From Streptomyces hygroscopicus subsp. hygroscopicus (lineage in GTDB: Bacteria > Actinomycetota > Actinomycetes > Streptomycetales > Streptomycetaceae): DNA of 64,000 bases. Position numbers and translations under genes: made by a program. The notes beneath the pieces are model-generated. The model worked only from the letters and a program-made list of their open reading frames with translations. It searched no databases and was not told where the DNA came from. The stretch lies in the NCBI RefSeq assembly GCF_030269125.1, contig NZ_BSSM01000001.1:620001-684000 (forward strand). Direction: 5' to 3'. Shown piece by piece: positions 51,773-60,517 of the stretch (within the stretch, counting starts at the first letter, position 1; each line of letters starts with the position of its first letter).

Positions 51773-53005
51773 TCACCTCTCCCCCGCGGGACCCCGGCTC
51801 CCCGTCCCGCCCAGCGCCCGCCGTACCGTCTCCGCCACCGCCGCCATCCCCGCGTCGTCGAAGTGCAGATGGTCACCGGGGTCGTAGGCCGCGAGGATGC
51901 GGTTCGGCCGGGTGGGGTCGCGGACGACCGCGTCGGCGTCGGCGACCGCGTCGAAGGCGCCGCCGGTGCGGATGAAGGTGTTGATCCGCTGGCGTACCTC
52001 CTCGCGGCCGTCCGTGTAGGCGGCGTACCCGAAGAACGGGGTGAGGGTGACGCCGACGACGCGGATGCCGCGGGCGTGGGCGCGGGAGACGAGGGTGCGG
52101 TAGGCGTCGGCGTAGGCGGCGGGGTCGTTCGCCGGGGGAAGGCCCTTGATGTCGTTGATGCCCTCGAAGACGACGAGGACCCGGGCGCCGGCCCGGTCGA
52201 GGGCGTCGGCGTCGAGGCGGGCGAGGGCGCTCGGTCCGGTGCCGTCGCGCAGCAGCCGGTTGCCGCTGATCCCGGCGTTGAGGACGCCGAGCCCCCGGTC
52301 GAGCAGCCGGGCGGCGAGCCGGTCCGGCCAGCGGTGGTTGGCGTCGGGGGTGGAGCCGGTGCCGTCGGTGAGGGAGTCGCCGAAGGCCACGACGCTGCCG
52401 GTGGCGTCGCCGAGGACGTCCACGCCGGTGACGTAGTACCAGGACTTGACGATCGTCTTGTACGACGATCCGCTTTCGTCATCGGCGTGGCCCGCGCCCT
52501 CGGGGGCCAGGTACCCGGTCTGCAGGGCGGTGGCGTGGTACGTGGCGCGACCGTCGTCCTCGGGGGTGTACACGGTCACGAGGAGGTCGGCGGCGTCCGG
52601 CACGGCCAGCGGCACCCGGTCGCTGACGGTGTCCCGCCCCACCGGGACGGTGGCGGTGGCGGCGCCCCGGAAGGTGACGGCGCGCAGGGTACCGGGTACC
52701 GCGTCCGGTCCGGTCGCCCGGCGCAGCGCCACGGTGACCGCGCCGAGCCGCAGGGGCTTGGTGCCGAGCCGGTTGCTGAGCCGTACCCGGACGGCGGTGC
52801 CGCCGACGCTGAGATGGACGACGTTGCGGACGGCCGCGCCGGGCACCGCGGCGATGGTTCCGGAGGGAGCGGTTTCCCAACTGCCGCTCCAGCGCGCCGT
52901 GTCGTGCCCGGCGCCGGGTGCGGCGGCGGTGCCCGCGGTGGCCCTCGCGCCGGGCAGCACCAGTGCCAGCAGCAGGACCGTGAGGACCCGTCCCACCTTG
53001 CCCAT
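51773..53005 (-). CDS. Secreted SGNH/GDSL-type hydrolase
   Basis: A 410-residue secreted esterase-like enzyme. The signal peptide is at residues 1-27 (MGKVGRVLTVLLLALVLPGA). Residues 30-200 form a beta-rich domain typical of Streptomyces SGNH hydrolases. The SGNH blocks are I VAFGDSLTDGTGS (Ser), II GISGNRLL (Gly), III VFEGINDIKG (Asn) and V DHLHFDDAGM (Asp and His). These enzymes hydrolyse lipid or carbohydrate esters. Start ATG at 53005; the open frame upstream is Arg/Ser-rich. A 298-base gap to the regulator at 53304 holds no gene. Confidence 0.92.
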   Translation of the reverse strand: MGKVGRVLTVLLLALVLPGARATAGTAAAPGAGHDTARWSGSWETAPSGTIAAVPGAAVRNVVHLSVGGTAVRVRLSNRLGTKPLRLGAVTVALRRATGPDAVPGTLRAVTFRGAATATVPVGRDTVSDRVPLAVPDAADLLVTVYTPEDDGRATYHATALQTGYLAPEGAGHADDESGSSYKTIVKSWYYVTGVDVLGDATGSVVAFGDSLTDGTGSTPDANHRWPDRLAARLLDRGLGVLNAGISGNRLLRDGTGPSALARLDADALDRAGARVLVVFEGINDIKGLPPANDPAAYADAYRTLVSRAHARGIRVVGVTLTPFFGYAAYTDGREEVRQRINTFIRTGGAFDAVADADAVVRDPTRPNRILAAYDPGDHLHFDDAGMAAVAETVRRALGGTGSRGPAGER

Positions 53006-53303
53006 GTGCGCCCGCCCTTCCCCGTGATCCGCCGGAGGCGACCGTGTCACAGCACCGGCCCGCGTCGCCGCACGTCGGCCGCGATTCCACCCGCTCGGCC
53101 CAATGGACGGTTGGCCGCCCTTCTTTCCACATGACCTCCGGGACGACGGGCACGCGACGCGTTCCCAGGACTCCTCGACAGGTGTCCTCTCGCCGGCAGA
53201 CCGCTCTCGGCTCGGCCCGTGACGCGGTTGGCCTCCGCGATCCTCGACGAGCCGCCGTGCGGCCGCGGCGGTCACGACGGCCGACGCGAAGGCCGGGAAC
53301 CGG

Positions 53304-54311
53304 TCAGCCTCGGCGTGCTTCGTGCCGCGATCGTCCCCCGAGCAGGGCCTGGCCGAGGGGCGTCGCGACATGCAGGACCGAGGGCCCCTTCCGCCGGGTC
53401 GTGACCAGGCCCGCCTCGCGCAGGACGGAGGCGTGGTGGCTGGCGGTTCCCGGGGAGACGCCCGCGGCGCGTGCCAGCGCGGTGGTGGTGCGTCCCCCGA
53501 CGGCGTTCCTGAGGATCGCCGCCCGGGTGCGGCCGATCAGGCCCTCGAGGGAGGTGCCGGCCGGCTCTCCCCGGGTGTCCGGTGTCAGGGTCGTGCCGGT
53601 CCGGTGGGCCATCGGGTACACCACGACCGGGGGCAGGGTGGGGTCCCTGAGGACCGTGGGGGCGCCCCAGCAGAAGTAGGAGGGCAGCAGGAGGACGCCC
53701 CTGCCGTCGAGGTGCAGGTCGCGTTCGCCGAGCGGACCGTGGACGGTGAGGACGGGGGATTCCCAGACCAGCAGGGGGTGCAGGGTGCTCAGCAGGCCGG
53801 ACACGCCCTGTTCGGCAAGGGTGTGGCCGTGGGCGGTCCGCTCGGCCTCGAAGCGGCTGCCGATGTGGGGCCAGTACGGCTCCAGGGCCGTACGGAAGTA
53901 GGCGCGCACGCCCTCCGACAACTGCCGTACGGCTTCCCGTTCGCCGTCGGCGAGCGCGCGTGCCCAGGACGGCAGTGGCGGCCCGGTCCGGGCCAGTTCG
54001 GTCAGGTCGTGGCGCAGGCGGTGGCGTGGAGTGGCCAGCAGGGCGGCGACGCCCGATTCCAGGCCGCTCTCGCCGGCGGCGGGGGTCAGGAAGTCCGGGG
54101 AGTAACCGGTGGGCGGGGCCAGGCGGAGGATCCGGCGGGCGGCGGCGCCCAGCGTCACGGGGGTGGCGCGGCGCCAGCGCCCGTAAACGGCCGGGGCGTC
54201 CGCGGACCGCAGGACGTGCATGCTCAGCAGCGACTCCCACATGGGGTCCGGTGCCTGGGCCGTGCGGACCCGGGTGAGGTCGTCGGTGCTCAGGTGCATG
54301 CGCAGTGGCAT
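53304..54311 (-). CDS. ArsR-like winged-helix regulator (DUF5937 type)
   Basis: A 335-residue cytoplasmic regulator with a long N-terminal domain (MHLSTDDLTRVRTAQAPDPMWE and a 230-residue helical/strand region) of the DUF5937 type, and a C-terminal winged HTH at about residues 270-330 (LARAAGVSPGTASHHASVLREAGLVTTRRKG in parts, then VLHVATPLGQALL). Such regulators repress neighbouring transport or enzyme genes, but none here is an obvious target. GGGAGG precedes the ATG at 54311; ATG at 54299 is the alternative. Confidence 0.9.
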   Translation of the reverse strand: MPLRMHLSTDDLTRVRTAQAPDPMWESLLSMHVLRSADAPAVYGRWRRATPVTLGAAARRILRLAPPTGYSPDFLTPAAGESGLESGVAALLATPRHRLRHDLTELARTGPPLPSWARALADGEREAVRQLSEGVRAYFRTALEPYWPHIGSRFEAERTAHGHTLAEQGVSGLLSTLHPLLVWESPVLTVHGPLGERDLHLDGRGVLLLPSYFCWGAPTVLRDPTLPPVVVYPMAHRTGTTLTPDTRGEPAGTSLEGLIGRTRAAILRNAVGGRTTTALARAAGVSPGTASHHASVLREAGLVTTRRKGPSVLHVATPLGQALLGGRSRHEARRG

Positions 54312-54570
54312 GGGGAACCTCCCGGGGAGCGTGACCCGGCTGCCGTCCGGGCGGGCCGCTCCCCCGTACCTCGGTGACGGGACGTCGCATGACGCTAGGC
54401 GGCGGGAGGGTTGTTCACCGGGCGGTGCGCCGGTGCTGAACAAGCCGAATGGTGACCGATCCGGTGCCGGCCCCCGAGGAGCTCGACCCCGCCTTCCCCG
54501 GCCGGGGCCCCGCGTAGGGTGATGTCCGAGGTATCTGGCATGTACACATAGGTGGGGGACGGGGTGGGGG

Positions 54571-57500
54571 ATGCGGGATTCCGGTCGTACGGGTCGGCGC
54601 GAGAGTCCGGTGGACCCGGGCGCGGGGAAGGTGGAGCTGTTCGCATCGGAATTACGGGCGCTGCGGCAGCGCGGCGGAGCCCCCACCTACCGGGAGATGG
54701 CGCGGGAGGCGGGATACTCGATCGCCACGCTCTCGCAGGCCGCGGCAGGACGGCGGTTGCCGTCGCTGCCCGTGACCCTGGCCTACGTCAGGGCCTGTGG
54801 CGGGGACCCCGGGGAATGGGAGCGGCGATGGCGGCAGGCGGCCGAGGCGGAGGCGGCGGAGCGGGCCGCCGCCCACGACGACGGGACTCCGCCCTATCGG
54901 GGGCTGGCCCGCTTCGAACCGGGTGACGCGGGCCTGTACTTCGGCCGCGACGACCTCGTCGCCCACCTGGCGGAGCGATGCCGCGAGCGGCGGTTCACCG
55001 CCGTCTTCGGGCCCTCGGGCAGCGGGAAGTCCTCACTGCTGCGCGCCGGACTGATTCCGCGCCTGCGCGACGCGGACGGCACCGGTCCGCGGCCGGCCGC
55101 CGTCCGCGTGCTCACTCCCGGGCCCCGTCCGCTGCGCACCCACCGCGAGCGGCTGGACCCCGCCCCCGGCGCCGACGGCGACACCTGGCTGATCGTGGAC
55201 CAGTTCGAGGAGCTGTACACGCTGTGCGGTGACCCGGCCGAGCGGGCCGCGTTCGTCGACCGGCTGCTGGCCGCCCAGGACCCGGACAGCGGGCTGCGGG
55301 TGGTCGTCGCGGTGCGGGCCGACTTCCTGGGCCGCTGCACGGAGCACCCGGGTCTGACCGCGGCCCTTCAGGGCGGCACCGTGCTGGCCGGACCCATGTC
55401 CCGCGAGGAACTGCGGCAGGCGATCGTGAAACCCGCCACGGTGAGCGGGCTGATCGTGGAGCGCGCCCTGACCGAGCGCCTCCTGTCCGCCGTGGAGGGC
55501 GAACCCGGCGCCCTGCCCCTGATGTCGCACGCGCTGCTGGAGACCTGGAGGCACCGCAAGGGCCGCATCCTCACCGAGGCGGCCTACGACGACGCGGGCG
55601 GTCTGCACGGAGCCATCGGCCGCACCGCCGAGGACGTGTACCTCGGTCTCACCCCGGCGCAGGCCGAGCTGGCCCGCCGTATCCTGCTGCGCCTGGTCGC
55701 CCCGGGCCAGGACGGCACCCCCGACACCCGCCGCCCCGCGGACCAAGCCGAACTGGAGCTCGCCGGCGGCACCGAGGGCGACGCGGGGAGCGTGGTGGAA
55801 CGGCTGGTCCGGGCTCGGCTGCTCACCGTCGACGCGCCGCCCGGCCCCGGCCCGGCGGGGCCCCTCGACGTCGTACCGGGCGCCCCGGCCGGCGCAGACC
55901 GCCCCGGACAGAGCACGGCCCCCGCCGGCACGATCGAGCTGGCCCACGAGGCCCTGATCGCCGCCTGGCCCCGCCTGAGCGACTGGATCGACGCCGAGCG
56001 CCACCGCCTGCGCCTGCACCGCCGGCTCACCGAGGCGGCCAGGTCCTGGCAGGAGGCCGGGCAGGACGCCGCGCTACTGCACCGGGGCAGCCAACTGGCC
56101 GCGGCCGAGGAGGCGTTCCCCGCGGAAGACCAGTCCCTGCTCACCCCCGCGGAGCGGGCCTTCCTCACCGCCTCCCGCCACCAGCGCCTGCGGTCCGTCC
56201 GGATGCGCCGTACCGTGACCGCCCTGCTGGCCGTGCTCGCCCTGCTGGCCTCGACCACCGCCGTGGTCGCCTTCCAGCAGCGCGCCACCGCCCGGTCCGA
56301 GCGCAACACCGCCGTCCTCGCCCGCGTCACCGCCGAGGCCGACGGCGCCCGGTCCACGCAGACCTCCCTGGCGGCGGCCCTCGACCTGACGGCCCACCAC
56401 ATGCGCGAGGCCCCCGACACCTACACCCACCTGATCACGGACGCGACCACCCCCCTGTCGGTACCGCTGCTCGGCCACACCGACATCGTCACCACGGCGG
56501 TCTACTCCCCGGACGGCCGCATCCTGGCGACGGCGGGCTACGACCACACCATCCGCCTGTGGAACGTCACCGACCCGGCCCGCCCCAGGCTCGTCGGCCG
56601 CCCCTTGACCGGCCACGCCAGCGCGGTCGACGCCCTCGCCTTCAGCCCCGACGGCCACACCCTCGCCAGCGCCGGATACGACCACACCATCCGCCTGTGG
56701 AACGTCACCGATCCAGCCCGCCCGAGGCTCGTCGGCCGCCCGTTGACCGGCCCCACCGAGGCCGTCAACCAGATCGCCTTCACGCCGGACGGCCGTACCC
56801 TCGCCGGCGCGAGCGACGACGGGACCGTACGGCTGTGGAGGCTCACGGCTCCCGCCACCGCCCTGGGCGCACCCCTGACCGGTCACACGGACGAGGTCAA
56901 CTCCGTCACCATCAGCCGGGACGGGCGCACCCTCGCCGACGGGAGCGTCGACGGCACGGTGCGGCTGTGGCGGATAGCCGACCCCGCGCACCCGGCACCG
57001 CTGGCCCGGCTGACCGTGAACACGGCGGGCGTCTACCAGGCGGTGTTCAGCCCGGACGGGGCCACCCTGGCCGTCGCGGGCAACGACGGACTCGTACGGC
57101 TGTACGACGTGACGGACCCGGCCCGCCCGAAGGCCCTGGGCGAGCCGCTGACCGGCCACACCGCCGCCGTGTGGTCGGTGGCCTTCAGCCCCGACGGCCG
57201 CATCCTCGCCAGCGCCGGGTACGACGACACGATCCGGCTGTGGAACGTCTCCGACCCCGCTCGGCCGATCGCTCTCACCGCACCGCTGACCGACCACACC
57301 GACGGCATCTGGTCGGTTCGGTTCAGCCCCGACGGCCACACCCTCGCCAGCGCCGGATACGACCGCACCGCCCGGCTCTGGACCCTGCCGGCGGGTCTGC
57401 TGGCGAGCCGCAGCGCCCTGTCGGCCACGGCGTTCGGCCCCGGCGGCCGTACCCTCGCCGCGGCGGGCGACAACGGCCTGCTCCAGCTGTGGGGCACCGG

Positions 57501-58434
57501 CCGGGCCCGCCCCGTTCCCCTCGGCCCCGCCCTCCGCGGCTTCTCCGGCACCGTCACGTCGGTCGCCTTCGCCCCGAAGGGAGGACTGCTCGCCGCCGCC
57601 GGGGACGACGGGGCCGCACGGCTGTACCGCGTGACCGATCCGGCGCACCCCGTGCCGCTCGGCGCGCCGCTCGCCGGCCCGGGGGGCCGGATCGACACGA
57701 TCGTCCTCAGCCCCGACGCGCGCACCCTGGCCGCCGGCGCGGCGGACGGCAGGATCCGGCTGTGGGACCTCGGCGACCCTGCCAGGCCGACCCCCCTGGG
57801 CACCCCCCTGACCGGCCACACCGACGCGGTCACCTCCCTCGCCTTCAGCCCCGACGGCCGCACCCTCGCCAGCGGCGCGGAGGACGACACCGTACGGCTG
57901 TGGACCCTCGCCGGCCGCCGTCCCGGCCTGCTCGGAAAGCCGCTGACCGGGCACGAGAACCGGGTCATGGCCGTCGCGTTCAGCCCCGACGGCCGCACCC
58001 TGGCCAGCGCCGGTGTGGACCGCTCGATCCGCCTGTGGAACGTCGCCGACCCCGCCCGCCCGACCGCCCTCGGAAGCCCCCTGACCGGCCACCGGGACTG
58101 GGTCACCTCCCTCGCCTTCAGCCCCGACGGCCACACCCTCGCCAGCGGCAGCAACGACCGCACCGTCCGCCTGTGGGACGTCGGCGACCGCACCCGCGCG
58201 AGCGCCCTGGGGCAGCCCCTGACCGGCCACACCGACGCCGTCGTCTCGGTCGCCTTCAGCCCCGACGGGCACACGCTGGCCAGCGCCTCCTGGGACACGA
58301 CCGTACGGCTGTGGGACCTGCGCGCGGACCGGGACACCGCGCGGATCTGCGCGGCGATCGGCCCCCATCTGACGCGGGCTCTGTGGAACCGCTACGTCGG
58401 ACAGCCGCCGTCCTACGACCCGCCGTGCCGGTGA
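54571..58434 (+). CDS. HTH-STAND-WD40 protein with two seven-bladed propellers
   Basis: A 1287-residue multidomain protein. An XRE-type HTH is at about residues 38-80 (REMAREAGYSIATLSQAAAG). The STAND ATPase has Walker A FGPSGSGKSSLL (about 145) and Walker B WLIVDQFEELYTL (about 205). A transmembrane-like helix follows at about 548-568 (TALLAVLALLASTTAVVAF), then from 628 fourteen WD repeats such as GHTDAVTSLAFSPDGRTLASG, enough for two seven-blade propellers. Repeats 5, 8, 9 and 10 have lost the GH motif. In actinobacteria such proteins are signal-transducing NTPases, some implicated in conflict or development. The start at 54571 has a GGTGGGGG Shine-Dalgarno-like stretch. Confidence 0.92.
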   Translation: MRDSGRTGRRESPVDPGAGKVELFASELRALRQRGGAPTYREMAREAGYSIATLSQAAAGRRLPSLPVTLAYVRACGGDPGEWERRWRQAAEAEAAERAAAHDDGTPPYRGLARFEPGDAGLYFGRDDLVAHLAERCRERRFTAVFGPSGSGKSSLLRAGLIPRLRDADGTGPRPAAVRVLTPGPRPLRTHRERLDPAPGADGDTWLIVDQFEELYTLCGDPAERAAFVDRLLAAQDPDSGLRVVVAVRADFLGRCTEHPGLTAALQGGTVLAGPMSREELRQAIVKPATVSGLIVERALTERLLSAVEGEPGALPLMSHALLETWRHRKGRILTEAAYDDAGGLHGAIGRTAEDVYLGLTPAQAELARRILLRLVAPGQDGTPDTRRPADQAELELAGGTEGDAGSVVERLVRARLLTVDAPPGPGPAGPLDVVPGAPAGADRPGQSTAPAGTIELAHEALIAAWPRLSDWIDAERHRLRLHRRLTEAARSWQEAGQDAALLHRGSQLAAAEEAFPAEDQSLLTPAERAFLTASRHQRLRSVRMRRTVTALLAVLALLASTTAVVAFQQRATARSERNTAVLARVTAEADGARSTQTSLAAALDLTAHHMREAPDTYTHLITDATTPLSVPLLGHTDIVTTAVYSPDGRILATAGYDHTIRLWNVTDPARPRLVGRPLTGHASAVDALAFSPDGHTLASAGYDHTIRLWNVTDPARPRLVGRPLTGPTEAVNQIAFTPDGRTLAGASDDGTVRLWRLTAPATALGAPLTGHTDEVNSVTISRDGRTLADGSVDGTVRLWRIADPAHPAPLARLTVNTAGVYQAVFSPDGATLAVAGNDGLVRLYDVTDPARPKALGEPLTGHTAAVWSVAFSPDGRILASAGYDDTIRLWNVSDPARPIALTAPLTDHTDGIWSVRFSPDGHTLASAGYDRTARLWTLPAGLLASRSALSATAFGPGGRTLAAAGDNGLLQLWGTGRARPVPLGPALRGFSGTVTSVAFAPKGGLLAAAGDDGAARLYRVTDPAHPVPLGAPLAGPGGRIDTIVLSPDARTLAAGAADGRIRLWDLGDPARPTPLGTPLTGHTDAVTSLAFSPDGRTLASGAEDDTVRLWTLAGRRPGLLGKPLTGHENRVMAVAFSPDGRTLASAGVDRSIRLWNVADPARPTALGSPLTGHRDWVTSLAFSPDGHTLASGSNDRTVRLWDVGDRTRASALGQPLTGHTDAVVSVAFSPDGHTLASASWDTTVRLWDLRADRDTARICAAIGPHLTRALWNRYVGQPPSYDPPCR

Positions 58435-58542
58435 CCCCGGGCCGTGCGGACGGGCGAGGAGGGCGTCGGCACCGTCTTCGCCGGGCACCGCGTGCGCCGG
58501 GCAGTCGTCCCCCCTTCCCGGGCCGGAGGCCGGAGACGACGA

Positions 58543-58580
58543 GCCGGCGGGCCCCCGCTCCCCGCGAGGCGCCCGCCGGC
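58543..58580. terminator. Hairpin between WD40 and secreted-protein genes
   Basis: GCCGGCGGGC (58543-58552) pairs with GCCCGCCGGC (58571-58580), between the convergent stops at 58434 and 58600. Confidence 0.7.
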
Positions 58581-58599
58581 CCGCACTCCCCTGCCGCGG

Positions 58600-58974
58600 T
58601 CAGCAGGGGTTGGGAACTCCGCCCGTCGCGTCACCCTTGAGGTAGACCGCACTGACGAAGAACGAGGGGTGAAGCGATCCGTCCTCCCAGCGGGCCCTGC
58701 CCAGCGACACCCAGACGTCGTTCGTGACGCCGTTGTCGGTGATGGTTTCCCCGTGCGTCCAGCACAGCCCGAGGGCGGTCTCCCCGGCGTGGAAGGTGCC
58801 CATGGAGGCGGAGCCTCTGGTGGGCGCGAAACGCTCGTTGACCGTCTCGTAGGCGGTCACCATCGCCCCGTCCTGGGCGGTGGCGGTTCCGGCCCAGGCG
58901 GAGCCCGCCGTCACCGTCGCGCCAGTGACGGCCAGGGCCAGGGTGGCCACCGTGCGTGCTGCCGTGCGCATCAT
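58600..58974 (-). CDS. Small secreted protein of unknown function
   Basis: A 124-residue secreted protein. The signal peptide ends near residue 28 (TVTAGSAWA). The mature part of about 95 residues has two Cys (LGLCWTHG and terminal NPC) that could form one disulfide, and WVSLGRARWEDGSL and FFVSAVYLKGDATGG strands that suggest a beta-rich fold. No family is recognised. ATG at 58974 follows GGAGGAG; a second ATG directly after is possible. It lies 24 bases after the I36 inhibitor gene and is probably co-transcribed with it. Confidence 0.8.
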   Translation of the reverse strand: MMRTAARTVATLALAVTGATVTAGSAWAGTATAQDGAMVTAYETVNERFAPTRGSASMGTFHAGETALGLCWTHGETITDNGVTNDVWVSLGRARWEDGSLHPSFFVSAVYLKGDATGGVPNPC

Positions 58975-58998
58975 GTCCCGCTCCTCCCGGCTCCCGTG

Positions 58999-59427
58999 TC
59001 AGCAGTTGTTCGCGTACCAGACGGGCGAGAAGTCGTACGCGCTGTATCCGTAGATGGTGCCGCTCGGGTCGCGTCCCTTGATGGTGCCGATGACGCGGTA
59101 CTCCTGGTCCTTGAACCGGACGACCGTACCGACGGTCTGGGCGTTCCAGGCCGATCCGAAGCCGTTCCACTGGGCCAGCCGGTAGTCCCGGCAGACGTAC
59201 AGGTCGAAGCGGGTGCCCCTGTAGTTCGGCTCCGTGTACAGGCACAGCCTGCCGAACGCGCAGTCCGTCCCGTCGCCCCTGGCCGGGACGCCGTCGACGC
59301 CTTCGACGGTCGCGAGCGAGTTGTCACCGGCCGCCGTCGCCGACGCGGCCGATGCCGAGCCCACCAGTCCGCCGCCCGCGAGCGCCAGTGACGCGAGCGC
59401 GAGCGCCGCTGCCTTACGCAATGCCAT
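58999..59427 (-). CDS. Secreted peptidase inhibitor of family I36
   Basis: A 142-residue secreted protein. The signal peptide covers about residues 1-28 (LASLALAGGGLVGSASA). The mature domain has the beta/gamma-crystallin-like pattern of peptidase inhibitor family I36 (Streptomyces SMPI type): CLYTEPNYRGTRFDLY, LAQWNGFGSAWNAQTVG and a C-terminal YANNC. The four Cys visible in the mature part can give two disulfides. SMPI-type proteins inhibit metalloproteinases such as thermolysin. The ATG at 59427 is followed directly by a signal peptide, so longer upstream frames are excluded. It heads a two-gene secreted-protein operon. Confidence 0.88.
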   Translation of the reverse strand: MALRKAAALALASLALAGGGLVGSASAASATAAGDNSLATVEGVDGVPARGDGTDCAFGRLCLYTEPNYRGTRFDLYVCRDYRLAQWNGFGSAWNAQTVGTVVRFKDQEYRVIGTIKGRDPSGTIYGYSAYDFSPVWYANNC

Positions 59428-59989
59428 GGTTCCCCCTGTTCGCGGTGGATCCCGCCGTGTCAGCCGGATCCGGTACGCATGAGGATGTCCCGGCCCGGAG
59501 CACGCGCACCACGCTTTTCGACCCTGGTCGAAAGGCGACGCGGAGGCATCGGCGACTCGGCCGCGCCCAGGACACCGACGTGCGGACCGGTCGTTCGTGG
59601 ATCGCGCGCACACCCGCCGTACGCCCGGACCGGCACGCCCCACAGGACTGCGACCGGCTCACCGCCGCGCCGGACCGGCGGGAGACCACCGTCGTGCCGC
59701 GTCTTCGCGCGTACGCCGCAACCGGCGCCCGCAGGTGGGCTCGGTGGAGCAGGGCAGCCGGGCGGACTGCCTCGCCGTGTCTTCTTCGGGGCCGAGACGG
59801 GCGCGGCGTCCGCGGACCGGTTCCTGGAGCACCTGCGCCGTGTGGCGCCACTCCCCGCTTCCGGCGAGGACAAGGAGCCGATCACCGGACTCCTCCTCGT
59901 CAGGCCCCGAGTCACCCCGGTTCGCTCCGTGGTCCGCGAGGGCTGCGGGCGGCTGCCCGCGGACGCGCCGGGCCTCTGGTCCCGGCCCG
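59428..59989. other. Intergenic stretch before the broken gene
   Basis: No gene is supported. Open frames on both strands give Arg/Ala/Gly-rich products. The promoter of the secreted-protein pair is presumably just upstream of 59427. Confidence 0.45.
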
Positions 59990-60501
59990 AGCGGCGGCTG
60001 CCGCCTCCAGCGGGGACCAGCCGTCGAGCCGCACCTCCGGGTGCCGGCCGCGGGTCAGCGCCACGTCGAGCAGGGCCCGGACGGCGCCGGGTTCGTGAAG
60101 GTTCGGGGAGGCACTCCGGACCTCTCCCACGGCCCCGGATCCCAGGCGAGCCCCGCCCGGGACATACCTGCCGGGGCCCTCGGTGAAGACGATGCGCAGG
60201 GGGCCGCCGACGCCGGCCGGCCGCGGGTACAGCGTCAGGGTCTGGCGGCAGACCGGCCGCCGTCCGCCACGCCGTGGCGGTGGCGCAGCGTCCACGGGTA
60301 CGTGCGCGCGTCGGCAACCAGCCGACGGGGCCTCTTCGAACGGCGGGGCACGAGGCCCGGGGTACGCGGGTCGCGTCCGCTCTCCCGGAGCCCGAGTACC
60401 CGAAGACCGCGCTCGTCGTGGACGACGTCGTGCGCGTCGGTCCCGGGCGGGTGCGCGGTGGGGACATCCGCGGCGAGGCCGCACCCCTCGCCGGGCCGCA
60501 C
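59990..60501 (-). pseudogene. Frameshifted gene of a conserved hypothetical family
   Basis: Two adjacent minus-strand frames together read like one protein. The first gives LVADARTYPWTLRHRHG (about 60320-60260). The second continues CRQTLTLYPRPAGVGGPLRI, VFTEGPGRYVPGGARLGSG, NLHEPGAVRALLDVALTRGR and VRLDGWSPLEAAAA (about 60250-59990). The frame changes near 60240-60260, so a one-base indel or sequencing error is likely. The pattern resembles conserved Streptomyces hypothetical proteins, a recollection I cannot check here. No function is known. Confidence 0.45.
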
Positions 60502-60517
60502 GGCTTGGGTCCGGGGC

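Noticed and set aside
56074..58488. 804-codon minus-strand open frame with regular repeats
   Set aside because: The repeats mirror the WD40 repeats on the plus strand; this is an antisense shadow.
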